The translations under genes were made by a program, and so were the position numbers. Positions 26,276 through 35,313 of a DNA stretch of 64,000 bases are shown here, piece after piece (the first letter of the stretch is position 1; every line of letters begins with the position of its first letter). This DNA comes from Psychromonas marina. Lineage in GTDB: Bacteria; Pseudomonadota; Gammaproteobacteria; Enterobacterales; Psychromonadaceae. The stretch covers positions 744,001-808,000 of the forward strand of contig NZ_BSPQ01000001.1 of the NCBI RefSeq assembly GCF_030161115.1, given 5' to 3'. The notes under the pieces are model-generated. The model saw only the letters and a program-made list of their open reading frames with translations. It had not been told where the DNA came from and ran no database searches.

Positions 26276-27394
26276 CTAATAATCAAGCGTTATATCATCA
26301 AGCATACCTCGTGAACCAAATGACTTACGCCCTTCTGTAGAGTTAAGCTTAATCAATAAGCGTACATCATTGGTTGAATCCGCATGCGCTAACGCTTCTG
26401 TATAACCAATTACCCCTTCCTCATAAAGATTGAAAAGTGCTTGGTCAAAGGTCTGCATGCCATGCTCAGTCGAACTTTTCATTATCTCTTTTAAGGTATG
26501 TAACTCTCCCTTGCGGATCGCTTCCGCCATGGTCGGCGTATTATATAAAATTTCAAATGCAGCACGACGTGATTTCCCGTCAGTTGTTGGGATGAGTTGT
26601 TGTGCAACAATCGCACGTAGGTTAACCGAGAGGTCAAATAGGAACTGACGATGTCTATCCTTAGGGACTAAATGTAAAATACGCTCTAAGGCTTGGTTGG
26701 CGTTATTTGAGTGTAACGTGGCCATACACAGGTGCCCAGTCTCAGCAAAGGTGATTGCAAACTCCATGGTTTCACGGGTACGAATCTCACCAATCAAGAT
26801 AATATCAGGCGCTTGACGTAATGAGTTTTTAAGTGCCTCTTCAAAAGAGTCAGTATCAATACCCACTTCACGCTGTGTCACCACTGATTTTCCATGCTCA
26901 TGCACAAATTCGATCGGGTCTTCAATCGTGAGTATATGACCCGATGCATTTTGATTACGATAACCAATCATCGCGGCTTGTGTGGTTGATTTACCAGAGC
27001 CTGTCGCTCCTACAAACAGCACTAAACCTCGATTTGCCATGCACGTTTCTTTAAGCTGTACAGGTAAAAATAGCTCTTCAAAAGTTGGAATGATCCCTTC
27101 TATGCGGCGAATAACCATACCTGGTTGTTCTTTTTGCATAAACGCACTGACACGAAAACGCCCAGCATATTCAGTGCTTACTGCGTAGTTTGCTTCCTTT
27201 GTGAGTTCAAAATCAGCAAAGCGCTTTTCGCCCATCATCTCTTTTAATAATGAAAAAACATCATCCTCAGTTAAATTCGTCTTAGTCAACGACTCTAAAC
27301 GTCCATTTAGCTTCATCGTCGCGGGTAAACCGACCGAAATGTAGAGATCTGACGCTTTAAATTCAGATGTTTTTATCAGTAACTTTTGTAACAT
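26276..27394 (-). CDS. pilU: Type IV pilus retraction accessory ATPase PilU
   Basis: Hexameric cytoplasmic ATPase of the PilT/GspE family that assists PilT in pilus retraction. 372 residues. It shows Walker A VGATGSGKSTTQAAM, the Asp-box QAPDIILIGEIRTRETME, the His-box ETGHLCMATLHSNNANQALER and the C-terminal ALFNLYEEG. PilU rather than PilT is indicated by the longer C-terminus, the MLQKLLIKTSEFKASDLYIS start, and its place directly behind pilT (32-base gap). Confidence 0.95.
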   Translation of the reverse strand: MLQKLLIKTSEFKASDLYISVGLPATMKLNGRLESLTKTNLTEDDVFSLLKEMMGEKRFADFELTKEANYAVSTEYAGRFRVSAFMQKEQPGMVIRRIEGIIPTFEELFLPVQLKETCMANRGLVLFVGATGSGKSTTQAAMIGYRNQNASGHILTIEDPIEFVHEHGKSVVTQREVGIDTDSFEEALKNSLRQAPDIILIGEIRTRETMEFAITFAETGHLCMATLHSNNANQALERILHLVPKDRHRQFLFDLSVNLRAIVAQQLIPTTDGKSRRAAFEILYNTPTMAEAIRKGELHTLKEIMKSSTEHGMQTFDQALFNLYEEGVIGYTEALAHADSTNDVRLLIKLNSTEGRKSFGSRGMLDDITLDY

Positions 27395-27426
27395 GCTCCT
27401 GTACCTCCCTGGTTATCTAGCTGATA

Positions 27427-28461
27427 TTAAAATGTTTTTGGATCGGCCGCCTTCTGAGCTGCGTCTGCATGTGAGACTTCGCCTCGACTCACAAGATTAC
27501 GTAGACATTGATCCAATGTTTGCATCCCATGCACCATTCCCGTTTGAATAACCGAGTACATTTGTGCCACTTTATCTTCGCGTACCAAGTTACGAATTGC
27601 AGGAATGCCAATCATAATTTCATGTGCGGCAACACGCCCACCACCGTTTTTCTTCAGTAACGTTTGTGAAATAACAGCACGTAATGATTCCGATAACATC
27701 GACCGTACCATGCTCTTCTCTTCAGCAGGAAATACATCGATCACACGGTCAATAGTTTTAGCGGCAGAAGTCGTATGTAACGTACCAAATACTAAGTGAC
27801 CTGTTTCAGCGGCAGTTAGCGCTAAACGAATCGTTTCTAAATCACGTAACTCACCGACCAGAATAACATCCGGATCCTCACGCAATGCACTACGTAGTGC
27901 GGCGTCAAAGCTCAAGGTATCTTTAAAAACTTCACGTTGGTTAATCAGCGACTTTTTGGTTTCGTGTACAAACTCGATCGGGTCTTCAATGGTTAATATA
28001 TGTTCGTGGCGACTGTCATTAATATAATCTATCATTGCAGCAAGCGTTGTTGATTTACCTGAACCGGTAGGCCCAGTGACCAATACGAGTCCACGTGGGA
28101 AATCTGATATTTTTTTGAAAATATCAGGTGCATTTAAATCATCAAGGGTTAATACTTTGCTAGGAATGGTACGAAAAACAGCACCAGCACCACGTTTTTG
28201 ATTGAAAGCATTAACACGAAAACGTGCTAAATCAGGAATCTCGAAAGAAAAATCGGTTTCTAATTTTTCTTCGAAATCTTTACGTTGTTTATCATTCATG
28301 ATGTCATAAATTAGGCTATGCACCTCTTTATGCTCTAATGCAGGCACATTTACCTTACGCACTTCACCATCTACTCGAATCATTGGTGGTACACCTGCAG
28401 AAAGGTGTAGATCTGACGCATTATGCTTTACACTAAATGCTAATAATTCCGTGATATCCAT
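27427..28461 (-). CDS. pilT: Type IV pilus retraction ATPase PilT
   Basis: Hexameric motor that depolymerises type IV pili, driving twitching motility and DNA uptake. 344 residues with the PilT N-terminus MDITELLAFSVKHNASDLHL. Walker A is TGPTGSGKSTTLAAMID, with the Asp-box DPDVILVGELRDLETIR and the His-box AAETGHLVFGTLHTTSAAKT. The retraction-specific C-terminal region follows (IPAIRNLVREDKVAQMYSVI). Heads the pilTU operon; its start codon is only 21 bases from that of divergent yggS. Confidence 0.96.
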   Translation of the reverse strand: MDITELLAFSVKHNASDLHLSAGVPPMIRVDGEVRKVNVPALEHKEVHSLIYDIMNDKQRKDFEEKLETDFSFEIPDLARFRVNAFNQKRGAGAVFRTIPSKVLTLDDLNAPDIFKKISDFPRGLVLVTGPTGSGKSTTLAAMIDYINDSRHEHILTIEDPIEFVHETKKSLINQREVFKDTLSFDAALRSALREDPDVILVGELRDLETIRLALTAAETGHLVFGTLHTTSAAKTIDRVIDVFPAEEKSMVRSMLSESLRAVISQTLLKKNGGGRVAAHEIMIGIPAIRNLVREDKVAQMYSVIQTGMVHGMQTLDQCLRNLVSRGEVSHADAAQKAADPKTF

Positions 28462-28482
28462 AAATTTAAAATCCTATTAAAA

Positions 28483-29181
28483 ATGACTCATATGCAAAAA
28501 AAAATAAATAGTGTTACACAAAAAATAGCCTATGCTGCCGCGCAAGTACAACGCAATGCAGATCAAATTCAACTATTAGCTGTGAGTAAAACTAAACCAG
28601 TTAATCTAATTAAACAGGCTTACCACGAAGGGCTACGCCATTTTGGTGAAAATTATGTACAAGAAAGCGTTGAAAAAATAAAAAAAATTAACGACGACAG
28701 TGACTTTAAAGAGCCAATCTACTGGTATTTTATTGGCCCATTACAATCAAATAAAACGCGCCCAGTTGCAGAGCATTTTGATTGGGTACAAAGTGTTGAG
28801 CGTTTGAAGATAGCACAACGACTTAATCAACAACGTCCACCGGAACTACCTCAGCTTAATATCTGTTTACAGGTCAATATTAGCGGAGAAGCAAGCAAGT
28901 CAGGTACTACTTTATCGCAAGTTATTGAACTTGCATCACAAGTTAGTGATCTACCACGCTTAAAGCTACGTGGTATTATGGCAATCCCAGAAAAAACAGA
29001 AAATATTCAACGTCTTGAAAAACAGTTTGATGAACTCCATAACATCTATCAAGAACTAAAAAATATATACCCAGAGGTCGACACACTGTCCATGGGCATG
29101 AGTGGCGACTTAGAAAGCGCAATTAAATGTGGCAGTACCATGGTGCGAATCGGCACTGATATTTTTGGTTCAAGAGATTAA
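28483..29181 (+). CDS. yggS: Pyridoxal phosphate homeostasis protein YggS (PLPBP)
   Basis: PLP-binding, single-domain alanine-racemase-like protein that buffers vitamin B6 and affects amino-acid metabolism. 232 residues. The PLP lysine is in LLAVSKTKP, and HFGENYVQE, FIGPLQSNKTRPVAE, RGIMAIPE and LSMGMSGDLESAI are the conserved blocks, ending with RIGTDIFGSR. The ATG has no obvious Shine-Dalgarno; a second ATG three codons later is possible. First gene of a run reading through proC, yggT, yggU and beyond, a synteny shared with Pseudomonas and other relatives. Confidence 0.94.
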   Translation: MTHMQKKINSVTQKIAYAAAQVQRNADQIQLLAVSKTKPVNLIKQAYHEGLRHFGENYVQESVEKIKKINDDSDFKEPIYWYFIGPLQSNKTRPVAEHFDWVQSVERLKIAQRLNQQRPPELPQLNICLQVNISGEASKSGTTLSQVIELASQVSDLPRLKLRGIMAIPEKTENIQRLEKQFDELHNIYQELKNIYPEVDTLSMGMSGDLESAIKCGSTMVRIGTDIFGSRD

Positions 29182-29204
29182 AATTATAATTAGGGAATTA
29201 AACA

Positions 29205-30029
29205 ATGTTACATAAAAAAATTACCTTTATTGGTGCTGGCAACATGGCATCAAGTATTATTAGTGGTTTAATAAAAGATGGTTACCCAAGCGATTTTATC
29301 TGTGCAAGTGAACCAAGTGCAGAAACAACCAATAAATTAGTACAGCAGTTAGGCATTAACGGCAGCCAAGATAATAATGCATCGGCAACCTGGGCTGAAG
29401 TGATTGTACTCGCCGTCAAACCGCAAATTATGGCGGTGGTTTGCCAAGCACTTGTTGATGCTGGTGTTGATTTTAGTAACAAGCTGGTTATTTCAATTGC
29501 AGCGGGAATTTCTGTTAATCGCTTACAAACAATACTCGGAGAAAATACCGCTGTTATCCGTGCAATGCCAAATACACCAGCATTATTACAAAAAGGGATG
29601 ACCGGACTGTTTGCTTCAGCACAGGTTAATACTGAAAATAAAACCTTTGCCGAACAACTCATGCAAGCAGTAGGAGAGATGATCTGGGTTGATAAAGAGT
29701 CAATGATCGATGCCGTTATCGCTGCCTCTGGCTCTGCACCTGCTTATTTTTTCCTATTTATGGAAGCGATGCATGCAAAAGCGACACAAATGGGCTTTAC
29801 TGATGAACAAGCAAAACAACTTGTTTTACAAACCGCATTAGGCAGTGCACAAATGGTCGAACAAAACCCAGATATTAGCCTGACAACATTACGTGAGAAT
29901 GTCACCTCAAAAGGCGGTTCAACTGCAGAAGCGATTAAAACATTTAATGAGCACGGACTTTCAGAAACAGTAGCTAAAGCAATGCAAGCTGCCGCTGATC
30001 GTGGTGCAGAGATGGAATCTTTATTTTAA
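29205..30029 (+). CDS. proC: Pyrroline-5-carboxylate reductase ProC
   Basis: NAD(P)H-dependent enzyme of the last step of proline synthesis. 274 residues, with the Rossmann motif ITFIGAGNMASSIISGL at the N-terminus and VLAVKPQ and ISIAAGIS in the nucleotide domain. The ProC signature VIRAMPNTPALLQKGM follows, and the dimer-domain signature includes SGSAPAYFFLFMEAM and TLRENVTSKGGSTAEAI. Lies 23 bases after yggS and 33 before yggT, probably one transcript. Confidence 0.96.
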   Translation: MLHKKITFIGAGNMASSIISGLIKDGYPSDFICASEPSAETTNKLVQQLGINGSQDNNASATWAEVIVLAVKPQIMAVVCQALVDAGVDFSNKLVISIAAGISVNRLQTILGENTAVIRAMPNTPALLQKGMTGLFASAQVNTENKTFAEQLMQAVGEMIWVDKESMIDAVIAASGSAPAYFFLFMEAMHAKATQMGFTDEQAKQLVLQTALGSAQMVEQNPDISLTTLRENVTSKGGSTAEAIKTFNEHGLSETVAKAMQAAADRGAEMESLF

Positions 30030-30062
30030 TTTTTTATTTCCCTAAATAGGTAAAACGAACAT

Positions 30063-30605
30063 ATGAACTCAGTTAATTTTTTAGTTAATACCGTATTTGA
30101 TCTCTACATTATGGTCATTCTGCTACGTGTTTGGTTACAAGTTGCACGCGCTGACTTTTATAACCCATTCAGCCAATTTATCGTCAAAGCAACCCAGCCA
30201 ATTGTTGCCCCATTGCGCCGTGTTATACCAAGCTTAGGTGGTTGGGACTGCGCAACGATTGTGTTTGGTTTTATCGTCGCATGCTTAAAGGTGATATCAC
30301 TCAGCCTAATCATGAATATGGCGCTTGATCCTACGATTATTGCTGTATCTGGATTAGTGATTTTGTTAACCGCCGTTTTCAAAATTATCTTCTGGGTACT
30401 CGTATTACGTGCAATTTTAAGTTGGGTAAGCCAAGGGCGTAACCCAATTGAAGCGGTAATGCATCAACTCAGTGAGCCATTACTTGCGCCAGTACGCCGT
30501 TTTATTCCCCCGATTGGTGGTTTAGACCTGTCGATGGTTGTGGTGCTGTTAGGCTTACAGTTTGTAGAAATTCTGGTCAATGATCTATTAAGTAAGTTAT
30601 TTTAG
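30063..30605 (+). CDS. yggT: YggT family membrane protein
   Basis: Inner-membrane protein of 180 residues with two repeated YGGT units: about residues 10-75, RVWLQVARADFYNPFSQFIV then PLRRVIPSLGGWD, and about 100-170, RAILSWVSQGRNPIEAVM then PVRRFIPPIGGLD. Each repeat contributes two membrane helices. Family members are linked to osmotic stress or cell-division membrane functions; the exact role is not established. Sits between proC and the DUF167 gene. Confidence 0.92.
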   Translation: MNSVNFLVNTVFDLYIMVILLRVWLQVARADFYNPFSQFIVKATQPIVAPLRRVIPSLGGWDCATIVFGFIVACLKVISLSLIMNMALDPTIIAVSGLVILLTAVFKIIFWVLVLRAILSWVSQGRNPIEAVMHQLSEPLLAPVRRFIPPIGGLDLSMVVVLLGLQFVEILVNDLLSKLF

Positions 30606-30611
30606 CTATAA

Positions 30612-30893
30612 ATGGATAAACCTTACCTCAAACAAGACGCCGACGATCTTTTGTTGCGTCTTGTTTTACAACCCAAAGCAAGCCGTGATGCTTTTGTAGG
30701 ATTACATGGCGATGAGCTAAAAATTGCCATTACAGCGCCACCTGTTGATGGCCAAGCCAACAAGCACCTGATCAAGTTTCTTAGCAAGCAATTTAAAGTC
30801 CCTAAAAGTGCAGTCATTGTTGAGAAAGGAGCGCTTAATCGTCATAAACTAGTACGCATTAAAAACCCTAAAAAGATCCCAGACACTATTTAA
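30612..30893 (+). CDS. yggU: DUF167 protein YggU
   Basis: Small cytoplasmic protein of 93 residues, DUF167/YggU family, with the characteristic [44 protein letters not shown] and [10 protein letters not shown] segments. Function unknown. Only 6 bases after yggT, in the usual yggT-yggU order. Confidence 0.92.
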   Translation: MDKPYLKQDADDLLLRLVLQPKASRDAFVGLHGDELKIAITAPPVDGQANKHLIKFLSKQFKVPKSAVIVEKGALNRHKLVRIKNPKKIPDTI

Positions 30894-30901
30894 GGAAAAA
30901 T

Positions 30902-31324
30902 ATGTTAAAACTACTCTTTGCAGCGCTCTTTACCCTTGTTAGTTTACCGAGCATTGCAGAACAAAAACAAGATTTTGCTAATCTTGAAGTTCACTATATC
31001 GCACTGCCCTCGATGTTCATTGAACCTGCTATCGCAGCACAATATGGGCTAAAACGCAGTAAGCACACAGGGCTAGTCAATATTTCTGTATTAGATAAAA
31101 ATCAGCAGTCAATGCCAATTGAAGCTCAGCTAATCGGCATTGGTCGCAACTTAATTGGTCAAAAACAGCAACTCGCATTTAAAAAAATCAAAGAAGGAAA
31201 GTCGATCTATTACATCGCAACCTACCCCTTCACCAATGAAGAGATTGTAAAATTTGATGTGCAGATAAAAGCGCAGGACAAAACCAACCGTCTTAAATTC
31301 GAACATAAGTTTTATGTGGAATAA
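30902..31324 (+). CDS. DUF4426 exported protein
   Basis: 140 residues with a cleavable signal peptide (MLKLLFAALFTLVSLPSIAEQ) and a beta-rich mature part (YIALPSMFIEPAIAAQYGLKRSKHTGLV, split here as a family-typical N-terminal block). It resembles the DUF4426 protein encoded between yggT and rdgB in pseudomonads. Probably periplasmic; function unknown. It begins 8 bases after yggU. Confidence 0.78.
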   Translation: MLKLLFAALFTLVSLPSIAEQKQDFANLEVHYIALPSMFIEPAIAAQYGLKRSKHTGLVNISVLDKNQQSMPIEAQLIGIGRNLIGQKQQLAFKKIKEGKSIYYIATYPFTNEEIVKFDVQIKAQDKTNRLKFEHKFYVE

Positions 31325-31424
31325 AAAACAATAAGGCTGAAAGGCTATAATGCGAGAACGCTGAAGGTATTTTACTTTCTAGCCTTCCTGCATTTAGCAT
31401 TTTGGTCTGTATTTGGAGTAAAAA

Positions 31425-32030
31425 ATGAATAAACAATGGGTACTGGCAACCGGCAACAAAGGTAAAGTCAAAGAGATGAGTGAGCTATTAAATAGTTTCT
31501 CGATCGATGTTTTACCACAAAGTCATTTTGATGTGAGTGAAGTCGCTGAAACAGGCACTACATTTGTTGAGAACGCAATTATTAAAGCGCGTCATGCAGC
31601 AAAAGTGACAGGGTTACCTGCTATCGCTGATGATTCAGGATTAGAAGTTGATTTTTTAAGTGGCCAACCTGGCATCTACTCTTCACGTTTCGCTGGTGAA
31701 AATGCCACAGATCAAGACAACATTGATCTACTATTAAGTCGATTAAAGGGTGTCGGTGAAGCACAACGCAACGCACGTTTTCAGTGTGTTTTGGTGTATA
31801 TGCGTCACGAACTCGACCCAACACCGATCATCTGCCAAGGCACATGGGAAGGTACAATTACTGATAAAGAAAATGGCGAAAATGGTTTTGGTTATGATCC
31901 TATCTTTTGGGTTGAGTCTGACCAGTGTTCCTCAGCACAACTCACCAAACAACGTAAAAGTGAGTTAAGCCATCGCGGCAAAGCACTCACATTGTTAGTC
32001 GAAAAATTAAAAGTACAATTAGGCCAATAA
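31425..32030 (+). CDS. rdgB: dITP/XTP pyrophosphatase RdgB
   Basis: House-cleaning nucleoside triphosphate pyrophosphatase that removes dITP, dXTP and ITP. 201 residues. It has the start WVLATGNKGKVKEM, AIADDSGLEVDFL, QPGIYSSRFAGE, the catalytic GFGYDPIF and the final LSHRGKAL. GGAG lies upstream of the ATG. The stop TAA directly abuts the hemW ATG (TAAATG), so the two are translationally coupled. A TATAAT-like -10 at 31346 may give it its own promoter. Confidence 0.96.
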   Translation: MNKQWVLATGNKGKVKEMSELLNSFSIDVLPQSHFDVSEVAETGTTFVENAIIKARHAAKVTGLPAIADDSGLEVDFLSGQPGIYSSRFAGENATDQDNIDLLLSRLKGVGEAQRNARFQCVLVYMRHELDPTPIICQGTWEGTITDKENGENGFGYDPIFWVESDQCSSAQLTKQRKSELSHRGKALTLLVEKLKVQLGQ

Positions 32031-33170
32031 ATGCAATTACCACCACTGAGTCTTTATATCCATATACCATGGTGCATTGAAAAATGCCCATACTGCGACT
32101 TTAACTCGCACAAATTGCGTGGCGATATTCCAGAGCAAGCGTACCTACAAGCGCTGATTGACGATTTCAAAATCGATCTGGTTTATGCACAAGGGCGCAT
32201 TATCGACACCATTTTTATCGGTGGTGGGACTCCTAGCCTTATTTCTGCAGCGGGTATTAAGTGGTTATTAACCGAAATCGAAAAAAACATTCCCTTTAAA
32301 AAAGAGATTGAGATAACCCTAGAAGCCAACCCCGGTGCCATTGAAAACAGTAAAATAGCGGAGTTTAAAGCAGCAGGTATTAGTCGCTTCTCCTTCGGAG
32401 TACAAAGTTTCCAGCAGGAAAAATTAACTAAGCTAGGGCGTATCCACGGCGTTGAAGAAGCGAAGTCAGCAGCGCTTCAAGCGAAGCACAGTGGCGTGAG
32501 TACATTCAACCTAGACCTGATGCATGGCTTACCAGATCAAAGCCTTGAGGATGCGTTATTTGACCTGCAAACGGCGATAGACTTACAACCAACGCACCTT
32601 TCTTGGTACCAACTAACCATTGAGCCAAATACGCAGTACTTTTCACACCCACCAACGCTGCCAGAAGATGAATTACTTTGGGAGATTCAACAAGCGGGAG
32701 TTAAGTTATTAGCCGATAATGGTTATCAACAATATGAGATTTCAGGATACTGTAAAGTAGGATTTGAGTGTCAGCATAACCTTAACTACTGGTCTTTTTC
32801 TGATTATATCGGCATTGGTTGTGGCGCCCATGGCAAGCTAACATTACCTCTTGAGAACAAAATAATACGCACCACTAAGATTAAGCATCCCAAAGGTTAT
32901 TTAGATCAGAGTCGCCCATTTTTAGATAGCAGTGAAACGGTTGCAAAGGAAGATTTAGCGTTTGAATATATGATGAACCGTTTGCGTTTATTTGCACCGA
33001 TTCCTTTTGCGGAGTTTGAACAATATACCGGGCTGAGTGTTGATACTATTTCAGATCCAATACAGCAAGCCATTAATAAGCAGCTATTAATAAAAAACAG
33101 CGACCATTGGTTAATGACAGACCTTGGTCACCGCTACCTTAATGAGTTACTACAATTATTTATGGACTAG
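32031..33170 (+). CDS. hemW: Radical SAM heme chaperone HemW
   Basis: Radical SAM protein that inserts heme into target enzymes; often misnamed coproporphyrinogen III oxidase-like. 379 residues. The 4Fe-4S motif CxxxCxxC is in IPWCIEKCPYCDFNSH, followed by FIGGGTPSL, ISRFSFGVQSF and the C-terminal HemW domain (GIGCGAHGKL). The tail overlaps the convergent sensor-kinase gene by 15 bases. Position after rdgB is conserved in many gammaproteobacteria. Confidence 0.94.
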   Translation: MQLPPLSLYIHIPWCIEKCPYCDFNSHKLRGDIPEQAYLQALIDDFKIDLVYAQGRIIDTIFIGGGTPSLISAAGIKWLLTEIEKNIPFKKEIEITLEANPGAIENSKIAEFKAAGISRFSFGVQSFQQEKLTKLGRIHGVEEAKSAALQAKHSGVSTFNLDLMHGLPDQSLEDALFDLQTAIDLQPTHLSWYQLTIEPNTQYFSHPPTLPEDELLWEIQQAGVKLLADNGYQQYEISGYCKVGFECQHNLNYWSFSDYIGIGCGAHGKLTLPLENKIIRTTKIKHPKGYLDQSRPFLDSSETVAKEDLAFEYMMNRLRLFAPIPFAEFEQYTGLSVDTISDPIQQAINKQLLIKNSDHWLMTDLGHRYLNELLQLFMD

Positions 33171-34487
33171 ATCGTTAAATAATAAACGCGCTCGTAAGCC
33201 TGGGGAGTTATCACTCAGGCTTATCTGACCATTGTGGATTTTCATCACTGTATTAACCAGTGCGAGACCTAAGCCAAAGCCATGTACTGAGCGACTTGGG
33301 TCTAAACGTACTAATTGATCTAATGCACGTTCGCGATCTTCTCTTTTAATCCCTTTACCGTTATCCGCAATAACCACACCGAAATAATCGATAATAATTT
33401 CTATCACCCCATTTTCTGGTGTGTATTTAATGGCATTATCCACTAAGTTAAATACCGCTCTAAACAATAGGCTTGGATTGCCCTGTAAAGCACATGACAT
33501 ATCAATAGTCAGGTAAATGGCCTGATTTTTTTCAGCAGCTAAAGGCTCAGTAAAATCTAATACGTCATTCACTATTTTCCCCAAATCACAACGTACTTTT
33601 TCAACCGGAACACGCCCTGTTTCTAAGTTATACAGTTCCATCATGCCACTAAATGTATCAATAAGTAGTGAGAAATCTTGCTGTATAGCGACTAATTGCT
33701 GCTCATTATTAACGGAAAACTGCCCACTGCTGAGTAGGTCTTCGATACGTAATTTAATACGCCCCATCGGCGTGCGTAAATCATGCGCAATATCCACCGT
33801 GAGCGATTTTAATTTTGATTCACTGCTCTCAAGTTGGTCCAACATACGGTTTAGGTGGCTAGCTAAGGTATCAAACTCATCCTGTTGCTCGCTCACTTTC
33901 AAACGGACACCGCGCTCTCCATGCATCACTCTATTCATTGTTTCATTAACCAAATTGAGCCGATTTAAAATACGCATCGCAATCCATGCAGCCATAATAA
34001 ATAGAGTAAAAAAAGGAAAGAAAATTCCGCCTAAAAAAGAAGTATCCAATTTTTTCTTAAATTGCTGATAATGCTCTCTATCCATTCCAACAACCAACTC
34101 TCGACCATCCGCAAGTATAACTTTAGTCGCACGCATTGTAGGGTAATCGTTTATTGTAGGTTCCTGCTTAGTAGATTGTCGCTCTATTTGTGCGATAACG
34201 GGATAGTTACGATTTACTTCTGCATGATTTGACTCATTAAAGTGATAATAATATCGTTCCTCTTTTTTGAGCTTGGATAATGTCAGTGTTTCTTTCTTGG
34301 AGGCTTGTGCAAGTTTTTCAGATTCACTGATCAACCACTGGTCAAGGTTGTCGTTATACAACTCGACAGAGCGGTGATAAAGCTGGAACATCAATAATCC
34401 CATCATAAAAATAATAACGATAGAAAATGAAACCAACCACTTTAAAATCGATGAACTCGAAAGCGCTTTATGGTTGGCGAATAACAT
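33156..34487 (-). CDS. Sensor histidine kinase of two-component system
   Basis: 443-residue membrane kinase. A first membrane helix (about 17-38, WLVSFSIVIIFMMGLLMFQL) is followed by a periplasmic sensor of about 120 residues. A second helix (FFPFFTLFIMAAWIAMRIL) and a HAMP linker come next. The phospho-acceptor domain follows (DIAHDLRTPMGRIKLRIEDL), and the ATPase domain has N box LVDNAIKYTP, G1 VIADNGKGI and G2 HGFGLGLALV. I use ATG 34487, where GGAG is 6 bases upstream, instead of the GTG at 34499. It overlaps the regulator gene by 20 bases, typical of coupled pairs. The signal is unknown. Confidence 0.92.
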   Translation of the reverse strand: MLFANHKALSSSSILKWLVSFSIVIIFMMGLLMFQLYHRSVELYNDNLDQWLISESEKLAQASKKETLTLSKLKKEERYYYHFNESNHAEVNRNYPVIAQIERQSTKQEPTINDYPTMRATKVILADGRELVVGMDREHYQQFKKKLDTSFLGGIFFPFFTLFIMAAWIAMRILNRLNLVNETMNRVMHGERGVRLKVSEQQDEFDTLASHLNRMLDQLESSESKLKSLTVDIAHDLRTPMGRIKLRIEDLLSSGQFSVNNEQQLVAIQQDFSLLIDTFSGMMELYNLETGRVPVEKVRCDLGKIVNDVLDFTEPLAAEKNQAIYLTIDMSCALQGNPSLLFRAVFNLVDNAIKYTPENGVIEIIIDYFGVVIADNGKGIKREDRERALDQLVRLDPSRSVHGFGLGLALVNTVMKIHNGQISLSDNSPGLRARLLFNDLVHK

Positions 34488-35142
34488 AACCCGCTCCACG
34501 TACTGTTTCTATTGGAGAGGAGAAACCTTTAATTTCTAATTTTTTACGTAATTTAGCAATGTGCACATCAATCACGTTAGTTTTAGGATCAAAGTGATAG
34601 TCCCAAACCGCTTCAAATAAACGCATACGTGAAACAACTTCATCCGGGTGCTGCATTAGATAGCTGAGTAAAACGAACTCTTTATTTTGTAATAAAATAG
34701 ATTGTTCATGGTAGGTCACTTTTTGTGAAAGCAGGTTAAGTGTAAGTGGACCTATTTTTATTTGATTGTTATGAGTTATCGGGCGATGTCGGCGTAAAAT
34801 AATATTAACCCTTGCTAATAATTCCACCAGCGCAAAAGGTTTGGTTAAGTAATCATCACTGCCTGCGGTTAGCCCTTCAACGCGTTGCTCAACACTATCA
34901 AGCGCACTTAAAATTAACACCGGTGTATTTATCTCGGTAGCGCGCATCGCAGCAAGTAATTTTAAACCATCTAAACTAGGTAGCATCCGATCAAGAATAA
35001 CCAATTGATATTCACAACTAATAACCATCATTAGTCCTTCTTTACCATCACCGGCACTATCAACAACAAAGCCTTCTTGCATTAATGCTTTAACCACAAA
35101 TTCACGCGTGGTTTGATCATCCTCTACAACTAATATTTTCAT
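34468..35142 (-). CDS. OmpR-family response regulator
   Basis: 224-residue regulator paired with the kinase next to it. The receiver domain has acidic VVEDDQTT, the phospho-acceptor Asp in QLVILDRMLPSLDG, and Lys in DYLTKPFALVEL. The winged-helix DNA-binding domain has KEFVLLSYLMQHPDEVVSR and the final TVRGAGYVIR. ATG 35142 is better spaced from AGTAGG than ATG 35148. Expected to bind direct-repeat sites as a dimer; target genes cannot be named from the sequence. Confidence 0.93.
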   Translation of the reverse strand: MKILVVEDDQTTREFVVKALMQEGFVVDSAGDGKEGLMMVISCEYQLVILDRMLPSLDGLKLLAAMRATEINTPVLILSALDSVEQRVEGLTAGSDDYLTKPFALVELLARVNIILRRHRPITHNNQIKIGPLTLNLLSQKVTYHEQSILLQNKEFVLLSYLMQHPDEVVSRMRLFEAVWDYHFDPKTNVIDVHIAKLRKKLEIKGFSSPIETVRGAGYVIRQP

Positions 35143-35203
35143 CTGCATGCCTACTGGAGTTCATACAATAATTTATACTGTACTTTATACCGGATATAGT
35201 AAC

Positions 35204-35230
35204 AAAAAAGGCGACCCGAAGGTCACCTTT
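35204..35230 (-). terminator. Intrinsic terminator of the PTS permease gene
   Basis: On the minus strand AAAGGTGACC and GGTCGCCTTT pair around a TTCG tetraloop (one G-U pair) and are followed by six U residues. Confidence 0.88.
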
Positions 35231-35313
35231 AATAACATGCTAAATAATCTAATAAAATTATTTAACTTAGGAGAGTCTTTACTGATAACTTATTAATAAG
35301 CTATCTTTTAACA

